This document shows positions 10,052 to 20,279 of a stretch of 64,000 nucleotides of DNA, one piece after another. How positions within the stretch are numbered: the first letter of the stretch is position 1; every line of letters begins with the position of its first letter. Source of the DNA: CAMLFJ01 sp035524955. Lineage in GTDB: Bacteria; Methylomirabilota; Methylomirabilia; Rokubacteriales; CSP1-6. The stretch is from contig DATLFG010000080.1 of the NCBI GenBank assembly GCA_035524955.1, forward strand, positions 18,264 through 82,263, in the 5' to 3' direction. The notes under the pieces were generated by a model that had not been told where the DNA came from, did no database searches, and saw only the letters and a program-made list of their open reading frames with translations. Made by a program: the position numbers and the translations under genes.

Positions 10052-11059
10052 TTACGGGCGATCGGGGGCCTCGCCGCGCAGGTATTTCGCGGCCTCCTCG
10101 GGGGGCGTCGGGTTGATGAAGAACCCGGTTCCCCACTCGAATCCGGCCACCCGGGTCAGCTTGGGGATGATCTCCAGGTGCCAGTGAAAGTGGTCGAGGG
10201 CGGGGGCCCGCAGGGGCGCGCTGTGGAGCATGAAGTTGTACGGGGGGTCCTCGAGGAACTGTCCCATCCGGCCGAGCACCAGCCGGACCGCCGCGGCCAG
10301 CCCGGCGAAGTCGGCCGTCGGCGTGTCCTCGTAGCGTGACCGGTGCACGGTGGGCAGGATCCAGGTCTCGAACGGAAAGCGGGGCGCGAAAGGCGAGAGC
10401 GCCACGAACCCGTCCTGATCGACGATGACCCGTCCCCCGTCCTGCCGCTCCTGCCGGATGATGTCGCACCAGATGCAGCGCTTCTTGATCCGCAGATGCT
10501 GCAGCGCGCCCGCCAGCTCCTCTTCGACCATGAGGGGCACCACCGGGGTGGCGATGAGCTGGGAGTGGGTGTGCTCCAGCGAGGCGCCGGCCGGATCGCC
10601 GTGATTCTTGAACGCCATCACGTACTCGAGGCGCGGATCCTTGGCCAGGTCCACGATCCGGTCCCGGTAGGAGCGGAACACCTCGGCCAGATGCGTGGGA
10701 GGCAGGCGCTCGATGACCGCGTCGTGATCGGGCGACTCGATGACCACCTCATGTGCCCCCACCCCGCTCATCCGGTCGTAGAGGCCTTCCGCGGCCGGCT
10801 CCAGCTCGCCCTCGATCCGCAGCGCGGGAAACTTGTTGGGTACCACGCGCAAGAGCCAGCCCGGCGTATTGGGTTCGCTGCGATCCGGACGCAGCGCCCA
10901 GACCTCCTCGGGGGTGCGGTGTTCCTGCCCTCCGCAGAACACGCAGGGCCCGCCCTTGCGCCGGCGTGCCGGTGGCCGGAAGTCGGAAGGGCGGCGAGCA
11001 CGCTCGGTGGAGATGATCACCCACCGGCCCACGACGGGGTCCCGACGCAGCTCAGGCAC
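10052..11059 (-). CDS. galT: galactose-1-phosphate uridylyltransferase
   Basis: A 335-residue HIT-superfamily nucleotidyltransferase that transfers UMP between UDP-glucose and galactose-1-phosphate in the Leloir pathway. Seen are the zinc-site cysteines CVFCGG near residue 42, the family segment VPNKFPALR, and the catalytic EHTHSQL (HxHxQ, the middle histidine being the nucleophile) near residue 161. A C-terminal HFHWHLEIIPK follows. Related nucleotide-sugar transferases such as ADP-glucose phosphorylase share this layout, so substrate is probable, not proven. Its start overlaps the gpsA stop by eight bases. Confidence 0.88.
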   Translation of the reverse strand: MPELRRDPVVGRWVIISTERARRPSDFRPPARRRKGGPCVFCGGQEHRTPEEVWALRPDRSEPNTPGWLLRVVPNKFPALRIEGELEPAAEGLYDRMSGVGAHEVVIESPDHDAVIERLPPTHLAEVFRSYRDRIVDLAKDPRLEYVMAFKNHGDPAGASLEHTHSQLIATPVVPLMVEEELAGALQHLRIKKRCIWCDIIRQERQDGGRVIVDQDGFVALSPFAPRFPFETWILPTVHRSRYEDTPTADFAGLAAAVRLVLGRMGQFLEDPPYNFMLHSAPLRAPALDHFHWHLEIIPKLTRVAGFEWGTGFFINPTPPEEAAKYLRGEAPDRP

Positions 11060-12095
11060 GCGACGCTCCCTCCTCTTCCGGCCTCGGTTCGCGCGCGAGC
11101 AGGGAGGCCAGCGATTCCGCGACGGGCTTGCCCGCGAACAGCACCGCCGACACTTCCTCGCAGATCGGCATGGTCACGCCGCGCCCTCGGGCCATCGCCA
11201 GCACGGACGCTACGGTGCGCACGCCCTCCGCCACCATCGGGGTCCCCGCCTCCACCTCGGCCAGCGCGCGGCCCCGCGCGATCTCGCCGCCCAGCGCCCG
11301 GTTGCGGCTCTGCGTGCCCGTGCAGGTCAGCACGAGGTCACCGAGACCGGCCAGCCCCGCGAACGTCGCGGGCTGCGCCCCGGCCGCGACGCCCAGGCGG
11401 ACGATCTCGGCGAGGCCCCGCGTGATCAGGGCCGCCCGGGCGTTCTCGCCCAGCCCGAGCCCGTCCACCAGCCCGGTTGCGATGGCCATCACGTTCTTCA
11501 CCGCCCCACCCAGCTCTACGCCCACCACGTCACGATTCGTGTACAGCCGGAGCGCGGGCCCGGCGAGGCGCCGCTGGAGATCGGCCGCGATGGCCTCGCT
11601 CGACGAGGCGATCACGAGCGCGGTGGGCCGGCCCTGGGCGACCTCGCGGGCGAACGATGGACCGGAGAGCACCGCGACCGGCCGGCCGGGCAGCCGCTGG
11701 ACCAGGAGCTCCGACATGCGCAGCCCCCGGCGCGGCTCGAGACCCTTCGTCGCCGACACCAGCACCGCGCCCGCCGCCACATGGTCGCCCACCCCGGACA
11801 GGACCGCCTCGACGAAGTGCGACGGCACCGCGATCAGGACGGTGCCGCTGCCAGCCAGGGCCTCCCGGGCGTCGGCGGTGACGCTCACGCCGTCCGGCAC
11901 CGCGGTGCCCGGCAGGTAGCGCGGGTTCTCCCGGCGGGCCCGCATGGCGGCGGCCAGCCCCGGATCGCGGGCCCACAGCCGCACCGGCACACCCACGCGG
12001 CCCAGGTGCATCGCGAGCGCGGTGCCCCAGCTCCCGGCGCCGAGCACGGCCACCGGCGCGTGCCGAGCGTCGCCCGTCTCGACCCGACCGCTCAC
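11052..12095 (-). CDS. gpsA: NAD(P)-dependent glycerol-3-phosphate dehydrogenase
   Basis: A 347-residue enzyme that reduces dihydroxyacetone phosphate to sn-glycerol-3-phosphate, the backbone of phospholipids. The N-terminal Rossmann motif is VLGAGSWGTALAMHL (residues 13-27). The conserved SATKGLEP and VLSGPSFAREVA follow, and the catalytic lysine lies in GGAVKNVMAIA. The GTG at 12095 overlaps the plsY stop (GTGA); longer readings would be the antisense shadow of plsY. With plsY and pgsA it makes a compact phospholipid-precursor operon. Confidence 0.96.
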   Translation of the reverse strand: MSGRVETGDARHAPVAVLGAGSWGTALAMHLGRVGVPVRLWARDPGLAAAMRARRENPRYLPGTAVPDGVSVTADAREALAGSGTVLIAVPSHFVEAVLSGVGDHVAAGAVLVSATKGLEPRRGLRMSELLVQRLPGRPVAVLSGPSFAREVAQGRPTALVIASSSEAIAADLQRRLAGPALRLYTNRDVVGVELGGAVKNVMAIATGLVDGLGLGENARAALITRGLAEIVRLGVAAGAQPATFAGLAGLGDLVLTCTGTQSRNRALGGEIARGRALAEVEAGTPMVAEGVRTVASVLAMARGRGVTMPICEEVSAVLFAGKPVAESLASLLAREPRPEEEGASRA

Positions 12096-12694
12096 GCGAC
12101 GCGGGTGCGCTCGCCGAGCCGGCGCTCGGTGCCGCTGACCAGGCGCGCGATGTTCTCCCGGTGGCGCCACACGATGATCAGCGCCACCACCGCCGCCGCA
12201 ACGACCGAGTAGGCCGGATAGCCCAGCAGCAGCGCGCCGACCGGCAGGCTGAGGCACGCCACCACGGATGCCAAGGACACGTAGCGCGAGACCGTGGTCA
12301 CCGCCACCCAGAGCACGGCCGCCGGAGCCACCGCCCACGGGATCAGCGCCAGGAACGCGCCGAGCCCGGTGGCGACTCCCTTGCCGCCCCGGAACCGCAG
12401 GAAGACCGGCCAGCAGTTGCCGGCGACGGCGGCCACCGCGCCGCCCGCCGCGGCCCATGCCTCGGGTCCGATGGCGCCGGCGGCGCGCACCGCCACGTAG
12501 CCCTTCACGATGTCGCCCACCAGGGTGAGCACGGCCGGCCCGGTACCGAGCGTACGCAGGACGTTGGTGGCGCCGATACTGCCGCTGCCCGACCGGCGGA
12601 TGTCGGCGCCGCCCGCGGCGCGCGCCACCAGGAACCCGACCGGGATCGCTCCGATCAGGTAGGCGGCGAGGAGGCCGAACACGGTCAGGGCCAT
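12092..12694 (-). CDS. plsY: glycerol-3-phosphate acyltransferase
   Basis: A 200-residue polytopic membrane enzyme that moves an acyl group from acyl phosphate to glycerol-3-phosphate. The three conserved motifs are visible: SGSGSIGATNVLRTLG (residues 36-51), FRGGKGVATGLG (near 103-114) and the WRHRENIARLVSGTE region near 180. The ATG at 12694 lies inside the end of pgsA (10-base overlap), and the stop overlaps gpsA. Substrate supply (GpsA) and use (PlsY) are thus encoded side by side. Confidence 0.96.
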   Translation of the reverse strand: MALTVFGLLAAYLIGAIPVGFLVARAAGGADIRRSGSGSIGATNVLRTLGTGPAVLTLVGDIVKGYVAVRAAGAIGPEAWAAAGGAVAAVAGNCWPVFLRFRGGKGVATGLGAFLALIPWAVAPAAVLWVAVTTVSRYVSLASVVACLSLPVGALLLGYPAYSVVAAAVVALIIVWRHRENIARLVSGTERRLGERTRVA

Positions 12695-13260
12695 CGCTCG
12701 CGGTCCCGCACCAGATCCTTCGGGTTGGTGTGGAGGAAGAAGCGATAGAAGTAGTCGGCGCCCGAGACCACCGTGAGAGCCAGGGCGATCCAGAGGGCGG
12801 CCCGCGCGACCAGATGGAAGAGCGCCAGGTCCGCGGAGACGCCCTTGTCGAGGATCAGCAGGGTCAGAGCGACGTACTGGGATACCGTCTTGGCCTTGCC
12901 CAGCGAGGAGGCCGGCACCACCGCACCCATCGACAGCGCGACCCCGCGCAGGCCGGTCACCGCCAGCTCCCGGCCGATGATCACCACCGCCACCCACACG
13001 GAGATCATGTCCACGTGCACGAGCGAGATCAGCGCGGCCGCCACGAGCAGCTTGTCGGCGACCGGGTCGAGCAGCGTGCCGAGCTTGGTCACCTGGTTCC
13101 ACCGGCGCGCCATGCGCCCGTCGAGCCAGTCGGTGAGCGAGGCGGTCACGAAGATGACGGCGGCGATGAGCACGCTGACGCGGGACGAGGAGATCAGGAA
13201 GACCATGATGGGGGGGACCAGCACGATGCGGAACAGGGTCAGCGCGATCGGGAGGTTCAC
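12685..13260 (-). CDS. pgsA: CDP-diacylglycerol-glycerol-3-phosphate 3-phosphatidyltransferase
   Basis: A 191-residue CDP-alcohol phosphotransferase making phosphatidylglycerol phosphate. The family signature is complete: DWLDGRMARR, then G and two aspartates in GTLLDPVADK (residues 44-70). Several hydrophobic helices surround it. The GTG at 13260 overlaps the comB stop as GTGA and gives the normal N-terminus NLPIALTLFRI. A longer frame upstream is antisense to comB. In E. coli pgsA is adjacent to the same Gly-Cys-Leu tRNA trio found 2.7 kb away here. Confidence 0.95.
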   Translation of the reverse strand: MNLPIALTLFRIVLVPPIMVFLISSSRVSVLIAAVIFVTASLTDWLDGRMARRWNQVTKLGTLLDPVADKLLVAAALISLVHVDMISVWVAVVIIGRELAVTGLRGVALSMGAVVPASSLGKAKTVSQYVALTLLILDKGVSADLALFHLVARAALWIALALTVVSGADYFYRFFLHTNPKDLVRDRERWP

Positions 13261-14015
13261 GCGCGCGACTCCGAGTCCACCGCCGCGGTCGATGCCACCC
13301 GCCGGGGAACAAAGCCACCCGCCACGAACACCGGCACCACCAGGCTCACGTCCGCCCGGAGGCACCAGGCGAGGTCGACGGCGCGGCCGAGCCGCTGGAG
13401 CTTGCGGCCCCAGCCCGAGTCCTCCGCGAGGCGGTCGAGCCGAGCGCCGTAGTGCCGGCCCAGGCCGAACGCGGCCAGGGCGCCCTCGGAGAGCACGGCC
13501 CCAGGAGACACGTCGGTCAGGCGGGCCACCAGCAAGCCCGCGCATACCGCGTCCTCCAGCGAGAAGGCCCGGTTGTCACCCGCGCACAGGATGGTCACGT
13601 CACGGCCTTGCTCGAGCGCCCAGCGAGCGGCCGCGGTGACGTTGGTGAGCGCGGCGAGCCCGGCCGCCGCCGCCCGCGAGGCGGTCAGCATCGCGGCGGT
13701 GCCGTTGGTCGTGGTCAGAACGACGGTCCGGTCGCACACCCGGTCCGCGGTGAACTCGGCGGGCGAGTTGCCCAGGGCGAATCCGGCGATCCCCTCCCCG
13801 CCCCGCTCACCGGCCAGCACGGTGTCGGTCCCGTCGCGCGCGGCCATGGCGAGGGCGGCCTCCGCGTCCGGCACCGGTACCAGGCGGCGGCAGCCCGCCT
13901 CGCAGGCGGCCACCGACGCGGTGGTGGCCCGCAGCACGTCCACCGCGAGCGCGACACGGCCCGAGAGGGGCGCGTCGGGGTATTCGGCCGGGGTCAGCGC
14001 CACGTGCACCCGCAT
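13257..14015 (-). CDS. comB: 2-phosphosulfolactate phosphatase family protein
   Basis: A 252-residue ComB-family phosphatase (MRVHVALTPAEYP at the N-terminus, VDVLRATTASVAACEAG, LAGERGGE, GNSPAEF, TTNGTAAM, CAGDNRAF). In methanogens it hydrolyses 2-phosphosulfolactate on the way to coenzyme M; in bacteria it is linked to sulfolactate or has an unknown role. No comA or comC lies nearby. An in-frame GTG at 14030 abuts the argG stop and is an alternative start, but the ATG at 14015 fits the family N-terminus. It sits where argH would often be. Confidence 0.88.
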   Translation of the reverse strand: MRVHVALTPAEYPDAPLSGRVALAVDVLRATTASVAACEAGCRRLVPVPDAEAALAMAARDGTDTVLAGERGGEGIAGFALGNSPAEFTADRVCDRTVVLTTTNGTAAMLTASRAAAAGLAALTNVTAAARWALEQGRDVTILCAGDNRAFSLEDAVCAGLLVARLTDVSPGAVLSEGALAAFGLGRHYGARLDRLAEDSGWGRKLQRLGRAVDLAWCLRADVSLVVPVFVAGGFVPRRVASTAAVDSESRA

Positions 14016-14030
14016 CGGAGGCGGGGCCAC

Positions 14031-15235
<1,205 letters not shown>

Positions 15236-15239
<4 letters not shown>

Positions 15240-16156
15240 GGCTGCTCCCCACCACCCAGGAGGTGGACGATGATGGCCTTCTGCGCGTGCAGGCGGTTCT
15301 CGGCCTGGTCGAGGATCAGGCTGCGCGGCCCGTCGAGCACCGCGTCGGTGATCTCCTCGCCCCGGTGCGCGGGCAGGCAGTGCATCACGAGCGCGTGGCC
15401 GGGCGCGAAGCCGAGCAGCCGGTCGTTGACCTGGTAGCGCTGGAAGGCCTCCAGGCGCCGCTCGCGATCCCCTTCCTGCCCCATGCTGATCCAGGTGTCG
15501 GTGTAGACCACGTCGGCGTCCTCCACCGCGTCGCGTGCCTCGGTGGTGACCTGCACGCGCCCGCCCATCGCGCGACAGGCCTCCAGCACCCTGGCGTCCG
15601 GCTCGTACCCCGGCGGGCATGCCACCACCAGGGTGGTCCCGAGCATGGAGCCCAGCAGCAGGAGCGAGTTGCACACGTTGTTGCCGTCGCCCACCCAGGC
15701 CAGGCGCAGCTTCGCCGGATCCAGGCCGCGCTCGTAGAGCGTGAAGAAGTCGGCCATCGCCTGGCAGGGATGCTCGAGGTCGGACAGGCCGTTGATCACC
15801 GGGATCGAGGCGTGGGCCACGAGCTGCTCGAGCGTCTGGTGGGAGAACACGCGCGCCGCCACCACGTCCACCCAGCGCGACAGATTGCGGCCCACGTCGG
15901 GCACCGACTCGCGCTTGCCCATCCCGATCTCCTGGGCGGCCAGGTACACCGCGGCCCCACCGAGCTGCACCATCGCCACCTCGAAGGTGACACGGGTGCG
16001 CAGCGAGGGCTTCTCGAAGATCAGGGCCATGGTGCGCCCGGGCAGCGGGGTCCAGCGGTCGCGGCCCTTCTGCCGGGCCTTGAGCTCGGCCGTGAGGGCG
16101 AAGAGGCGCGGGAGATCCTCCCGGGCGATGTCCCGGATCGACAGGAAATGGCTCAC
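15236..16156 (-). CDS. argF: ornithine carbamoyltransferase
   Basis: A 306-residue transferase making citrulline from ornithine and carbamoyl phosphate. The carbamoyl phosphate loop EKPSLRTRVTFE (residues 49-60), the HPCQAMADF segment and the ornithine-site HCLPAHRGEEI are present. The GTG at 16156 overlaps the argD stop; the longer frame upstream is antisense. The C-terminal HCLPAHRGEE distinguishes it from aspartate carbamoyltransferase. Confidence 0.97.
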
Positions 16157-17355
16157 TTCGCGAGGCCGGTCAGGACCTGGTCGATGATCTCGACGCCGCG
16201 GCGCACCGTCGTCTCGTCCACCACCAGGGGCGGCGCGAGCCGCAGGGTATTGTCGCCCGCGCTGAGCACGAGGAGGCCGCGCTCGCGGCACGCCCCGATG
16301 ACCTCGCCCACCGGCGGCACCAGGTCCATGCCCACGAGCAGGCCGCGGCCCCGCACCGCGGTGGCCAGCTTCGGGTGCCGCCCCCGCACCCCCTCGAGCT
16401 GATCGCGCAGCAGGCGGCCGGTCGCGGCCGCGCGCTCGGGCAGCCGCTCCTCCATCAGCGTCGTGAACACGGTCAGGCCCACCGCGGTGGCGAACGGGTT
16501 GCCGCCGAAGGTGGAGCCGTGGGTGCCCGGCGTGAACGCGGACGCCACGCTCTCGGTAGCCAGGGTGGCCCCGATCGGTACGCCGTTGGCCAGCGCCTTG
16601 GCCAGCGTCATGATGTCAGGCTCGATGCCGGAATGCTCGTAGCCCCAGAGCCGGCCCGTGCGGCCCATGCCGGTCTGGATCTCGTCCAGCACGAGCAGGA
16701 CCCCGGCCTCGTCGCAGAGCTTGCGCAGCCCGGGCAGGTAGCCGTCGTCCGGGATATTGATACCGCCCTCGCCCTGGATCGGCTCGACCATGACCGCGGC
16801 GGTGTGACTGTCGATCGCCCGCTCGACCGCCCGCAGGTCGTTGAACGGCACGTACTTGAACCCGCCCGGCAGCGGCTCGAAGCCGTGGTGGTACTTCTCC
16901 TGGGCGGTGGCGGTGACGGTGGCGAGCGTCCGGCCGTGGAAGCCGCCCCGCATCGTGATGATGTCCCCGCGGTCGCTGGCCCCGTGCTCCTTGGCCCACT
17001 TGCGCGCGAGCTTGATCGCGGACTCATTGGCCTCCGCGCCCGAGTTGGAGAAGAACACGCGGTCGGCGAACGAGTGGTCGCAGAGCAGCTTGGCGAGCTG
17101 GGTCTGCTGCGGAATGTAGAAGAGGTTCGACACGTGGAGCAGGGTGGCCGCCTGCTCCCGCATCGTCCCGACCACCTTGGGATGCGAGTGCCCGAGCGCG
17201 GTCACCGCGATGCCGCCGGTAAAGTCGAGGTACTCCTTGCCGTCGCTGTCCCACACCCGCGCCCCGTCGCCGCGCACCAGTACCACGGGGGCACGCTTGG
17301 CGGTGGTCATCAGGTGCTTGTCCGCCCACTCGATCAGCGTCTTCGTGTCCGTCAT
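16153..17355 (-). CDS. argD: acetylornithine aminotransferase
   Basis: A 400-residue class III PLP aminotransferase converting N-acetylglutamate semialdehyde to N-acetylornithine. Seen are NSGAEANESAIKLAR, the GGFHGRT segment, VLDEIQTGMGRTG and the PLP lysine in DIMTLAKALANGVPIG (near 250). Given its place between argB and argF, the arginine role is preferred over succinyldiaminopimelate or GABA activity. The first gene of the GTGA-coupled chain, it lies 83 bases after argB with repeat DNA between. Confidence 0.95.
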   Translation of the reverse strand: MTDTKTLIEWADKHLMTTAKRAPVVLVRGDGARVWDSDGKEYLDFTGGIAVTALGHSHPKVVGTMREQAATLLHVSNLFYIPQQTQLAKLLCDHSFADRVFFSNSGAEANESAIKLARKWAKEHGASDRGDIITMRGGFHGRTLATVTATAQEKYHHGFEPLPGGFKYVPFNDLRAVERAIDSHTAAVMVEPIQGEGGINIPDDGYLPGLRKLCDEAGVLLVLDEIQTGMGRTGRLWGYEHSGIEPDIMTLAKALANGVPIGATLATESVASAFTPGTHGSTFGGNPFATAVGLTVFTTLMEERLPERAAATGRLLRDQLEGVRGRHPKLATAVRGRGLLVGMDLVPPVGEVIGACRERGLLVLSAGDNTLRLAPPLVVDETTVRRGVEIIDQVLTGLAK

Positions 17356-17363
17356 GGCTCCCT

Positions 17364-17440
17364 CATATCCGCGCGCCTCGCCGGGCGGCCCTGCTGCCGT
17401 CGCACCCCTTCATCCGCGCGCCTCGCCTTCGGCTCGGCTC
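17364..17440. repeat. GCCGAAGGC-type intergenic repeat and direct repeats
   Basis: The argB-argD gap holds two 16-base direct repeats (17367-17382 and 17412-17427, period 45). The second runs into GCCTTCGGC (17425-17433), which begins right after the argB stop codon on the minus strand. The same minus-strand core (GCCGAAGGCGAG) occurs after hemL (34482-34509) and three times inside the ppdK tail (57757-57854), so this is a dispersed element. An AATACA sequence borders it here, as it does near the other copies. Confidence 0.65.
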
Positions 17441-18314
17441 ACAATACAATTTCCGTCCCGATGCCTTCTTTGGTCAGCACCTCGAGCAGGATCGCGTGGG
17501 GCACGCGGCCGTCGATGATGTGGGCCTTCTGGGCGCCTCCGGTGAGGGCCCGCAACGAGGACTCCACCTTGGGCAGCATGCCCCCGTCGATCACGCCCGC
17601 CTTGATGAGCCGCTCGGCGTCGCGCTTGGTGAGCGTCGAGACCAGGCGGCCGTCCTGACCGTTGATGCCGGACACGTCGGTCAGGTGGATCAGCTTCTCC
17701 GCGAAGAGCGCGGCGGCCACGTCGCCCGCCACCAGATCCGCGTTGATGTTATAGGTCTCGCCTCCCGCGCCCACTCCGACCGGGGCGATCACCGGGATGA
17801 ACCCGTTCTCCTCGAGCAGCCGGATGGGCTCAGGATTGATCGCCTCCACCTCGCCCACCAGCCCGATGTCCACCGAGGTTCCGTCGGGCATCTTGTGCAG
17901 GCGCCGGTGGGCCCGCAGCAGGCTCGCGTCCTTGCCGGAGAGCCCCACCGCCCGGCCCCCGTGGAGATTGATCAGACCAACGATCTCCTTGTTGATCTTG
18001 CCGACCAGGACCATCTCGACGATCTCGACCGTCTCCTCGTCGGTGACGCGCATGCCGCCCACGAACTTCGGCTCCTTGCCGAGGCGCTTCATGAGCGCGC
18101 CGATCTGCGGGCCGCCGCCGTGAACGATGACCGGCCGGATGCCGACCAGCCGGAGAAGGAGCACGTCCTTGGCGAACTGCTCCTTGAGGTCCGCCTGCTC
18201 CATCGCCGCGCCTCCGTACTTGATCACGAGGGTCTTGCCCTGGAAGGCGCGGATATAGGGGAGCGCCTCGATGAGCACCTCGGCACGCTGCACCAGCTCC
18301 GGGATCGGCGTCAT
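17439..18314 (-). CDS. argB: acetylglutamate kinase
   Basis: A 291-residue amino-acid kinase phosphorylating N-acetylglutamate. The N-terminal helix (residues 1-25) precedes LVIKYGGAAM; PVIVHGGGPQIG and the NINADLVAGDVAAAL segment are typical of NAGK. The mobile N-terminal helix is the feature of arginine-inhibitable hexameric enzymes, so feedback control is likely. It ends with TGA inside a dispersed repeat. hslU ends 12 bases upstream. Confidence 0.96.
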   Translation of the reverse strand: MTPIPELVQRAEVLIEALPYIRAFQGKTLVIKYGGAAMEQADLKEQFAKDVLLLRLVGIRPVIVHGGGPQIGALMKRLGKEPKFVGGMRVTDEETVEIVEMVLVGKINKEIVGLINLHGGRAVGLSGKDASLLRAHRRLHKMPDGTSVDIGLVGEVEAINPEPIRLLEENGFIPVIAPVGVGAGGETYNINADLVAGDVAAALFAEKLIHLTDVSGINGQDGRLVSTLTKRDAERLIKAGVIDGGMLPKVESSLRALTGGAQKAHIIDGRVPHAILLEVLTKEGIGTEIVL

Positions 18315-18326
18315 GCGCTCGTCCGC

Positions 18327-19718
18327 CTATAGGATGTACCGGGAGAGATCCTCGTCCTTCACCACGTCGGCCAGCTGCGCCTGCACGTACTCCGCGTCGA
18401 TCACGAGCTCCTGCCCCGTCAGGTTCGGGGCGTCGAAGGAGATCTCCTCCAGCAGCCGCTCCATCACCGTGTAGAGGCGGCGGGCTCCGATGTTCTCGGC
18501 GCGCTGGTTCACCGTGAACGCGATATCGGCGATCGCCTCCACCGCGTCGGTGGAGAAGCGCAGCGCCACCCCTTCCGTCTTCAGCAGCTCGACGTACTGC
18601 CGGATCAGGGCGTTCTGAGGTTCGTTCAGGATGCGGATAAAATCCGGCCGCGTCAAGGGCTCCAGCTCCACCCGGATCGGGAAGCGGCCCTGCAGCTCCG
18701 GGATCAGGTCCGCGGGCTTGGCCACGTGGAAAGCCCCGGCCGCGATGAACAGGATGTGGTCGGTCCGGACCATCCCGTACTTCGTGGTCACCGTCGAGCC
18801 CTCGACGATCGGCAGGAGGTCCCGCTGCACTCCTTCCCGCGAGACGTCGGGCCCCCGGCCGCCCTCTCGGCCCGCGATCTTGTCCAGCTCGTCCAGGAAG
18901 ATGATCCCCGAGTTCTCCACCCGGCGGATCGCCTGGCCCACCGCCTCGTCCACGTCCACCAGCTTCTGGGCCTCCTCCTGGGCCAGGAGCCGCCGGGCCT
19001 CCCCCACCCTGACCCGCCGCCGCCGCGTGCGGCCGGGCATGAGGTGCGAGAGCATGTCCTTCAGGTTGATCCCGATCTCTTCCATGCCCTGGCCCGGGAG
19101 GACCTCCAGCATGGGTCCGGCCTGCTGCACGTCCATCTCGATGGGCCGCTCGTCGAGCTTGCCGGAGCGGAGCTGGGCGCGGAGCTTCTCCCGCGTGGCG
19201 TCGCGGGAGGCGTCGGGCGACACCTCCTCGAGCGTGCCGCTCACGAAGGCCTCGCCGGGCCGGCGGGGCAGCAGGAGATCGAGGAGCCGCTCCTCGGCCA
19301 GCGTCTCCGCCCGCTCGCGAACCGCCGCCGCCATCTCCGCCTTGACCATGCTCACGCCGAGCTCGGTCAGGTCCCGGATCATGGACTCCACGTCCCGCCC
19401 CACGTAGCCGACCTCGGTGTACTTGGAGGCCTCCACCTTGAGGAACGGGGCCTGGGCGAGCTTGGCGAGGCGCCGGGCGATCTCGGTCTTCCCGACGCCG
19501 GTGGGCCCGATCATGATGATGTTCTTGGGCGCCACCTCGTCCCGGAGCTCGGTGGGCAGGTTCTGCCGCCGCCACCGGTTGCGCAGCGCGATGGCCACCG
19601 CACGCTTGGCCTTGCCCTGGCCCACGATGAAGCGGTCGAGCTCGGTGGTGATCTGGGCCGGCGTGAGGCCGGTCATCCCTAGCGGTTGGCCTAGCGGTTG
19701 GGCGGGCTGGTCGGTCAC
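18327..19718 (-). CDS. hslU: ATP-dependent protease ATPase subunit HslU
   Basis: A 463-residue AAA+ unfoldase partner of HslV. Walker A is GPTGVGKTE near residue 66 and Walker B is IIFLDELDKIA. The I-domain between them, the sensor segment LIPELQGRFPIRVEL and the C-terminal DLSRYIL tail that docks into HslV are all present. The GTG at 19718 overlaps the hslV stop (GTGA) and adds 14 residues with a tandem QPLG repeat before the usual MTGLTPAQI; the ATG at 19676 is the alternative. Confidence 0.96.
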   Translation of the reverse strand: MTDQPAQPLGQPLGMTGLTPAQITTELDRFIVGQGKAKRAVAIALRNRWRRQNLPTELRDEVAPKNIIMIGPTGVGKTEIARRLAKLAQAPFLKVEASKYTEVGYVGRDVESMIRDLTELGVSMVKAEMAAAVRERAETLAEERLLDLLLPRRPGEAFVSGTLEEVSPDASRDATREKLRAQLRSGKLDERPIEMDVQQAGPMLEVLPGQGMEEIGINLKDMLSHLMPGRTRRRRVRVGEARRLLAQEEAQKLVDVDEAVGQAIRRVENSGIIFLDELDKIAGREGGRGPDVSREGVQRDLLPIVEGSTVTTKYGMVRTDHILFIAAGAFHVAKPADLIPELQGRFPIRVELEPLTRPDFIRILNEPQNALIRQYVELLKTEGVALRFSTDAVEAIADIAFTVNQRAENIGARRLYTVMERLLEEISFDAPNLTGQELVIDAEYVQAQLADVVKDEDLSRYIL

Positions 19719-20263
19719 AGGCTGAGCACCGTGATCTGTTCGTTGGTGTACACGCAGATGCCGGCCGCGATGCGGAGGGACTCCTCCGCGATCTGGGGCG
19801 CCTCGAGCGTGGAGTGCGTCCGGAGGGCCCGGGCCGCGGCCAGCGCGTAGGGCCCGCCTGAGCCGATCCCGACCAGGCCGTCGTCGGGCTCGATCACGTC
19901 GCCGGTCCCCGATACGATGAAGCTCGCCTCCGCGTCGGCCACGGCCAGGAGCGCCTCGAGTCGCCGGAGCACGCGGTCCATGCGCCACTCCTTGGCCAGC
20001 TCGACGGCGGCGCGGGGCAGATTGCCGCGGTGCTCCTCGAGCTTCGCCTCGAAGCGTGCGAAGAGCGTGAAGGCGTCGGCGGCCGCGCCCGCGAAGCCCG
20101 CGAGCACGCGGTCGTGGTGCATCTTGCGCACCTTGCGCGCGCCCGCCTTCATGATGGTCTGGCCGACGGTGACCTGCCCGTCGCCCGCCACCGCCACGCG
20201 GCCCCGGTGCCGGACGCAGACCACGGTGGTGGCGTGGATCGATGGGGTGGTCGGCGGCGTCAT
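19715..20263 (-). CDS. hslV: ATP-dependent protease peptidase subunit HslV
   Basis: A 182-residue Ntn-hydrolase that forms the proteolytic core of HslUV. The catalytic threonine lies in IHATTVVCVRHRG (T12). Eleven residues would have to be removed to expose it, unlike E. coli where only Met precedes it; a short SxxHATT propeptide is known from Bacillus ClpQ. AGDGQVTVGQ and GFAGAAADAFTLF complete the active site. It follows xerC by 16 bases, the same order as in Firmicutes. Confidence 0.95.
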   Translation of the reverse strand: MTPPTTPSIHATTVVCVRHRGRVAVAGDGQVTVGQTIMKAGARKVRKMHHDRVLAGFAGAAADAFTLFARFEAKLEEHRGNLPRAAVELAKEWRMDRVLRRLEALLAVADAEASFIVSGTGDVIEPDDGLVGIGSGGPYALAAARALRTHSTLEAPQIAEESLRIAAGICVYTNEQITVLSL

Positions 20264-20279
20264 CGCGGGCGACGGCCTG

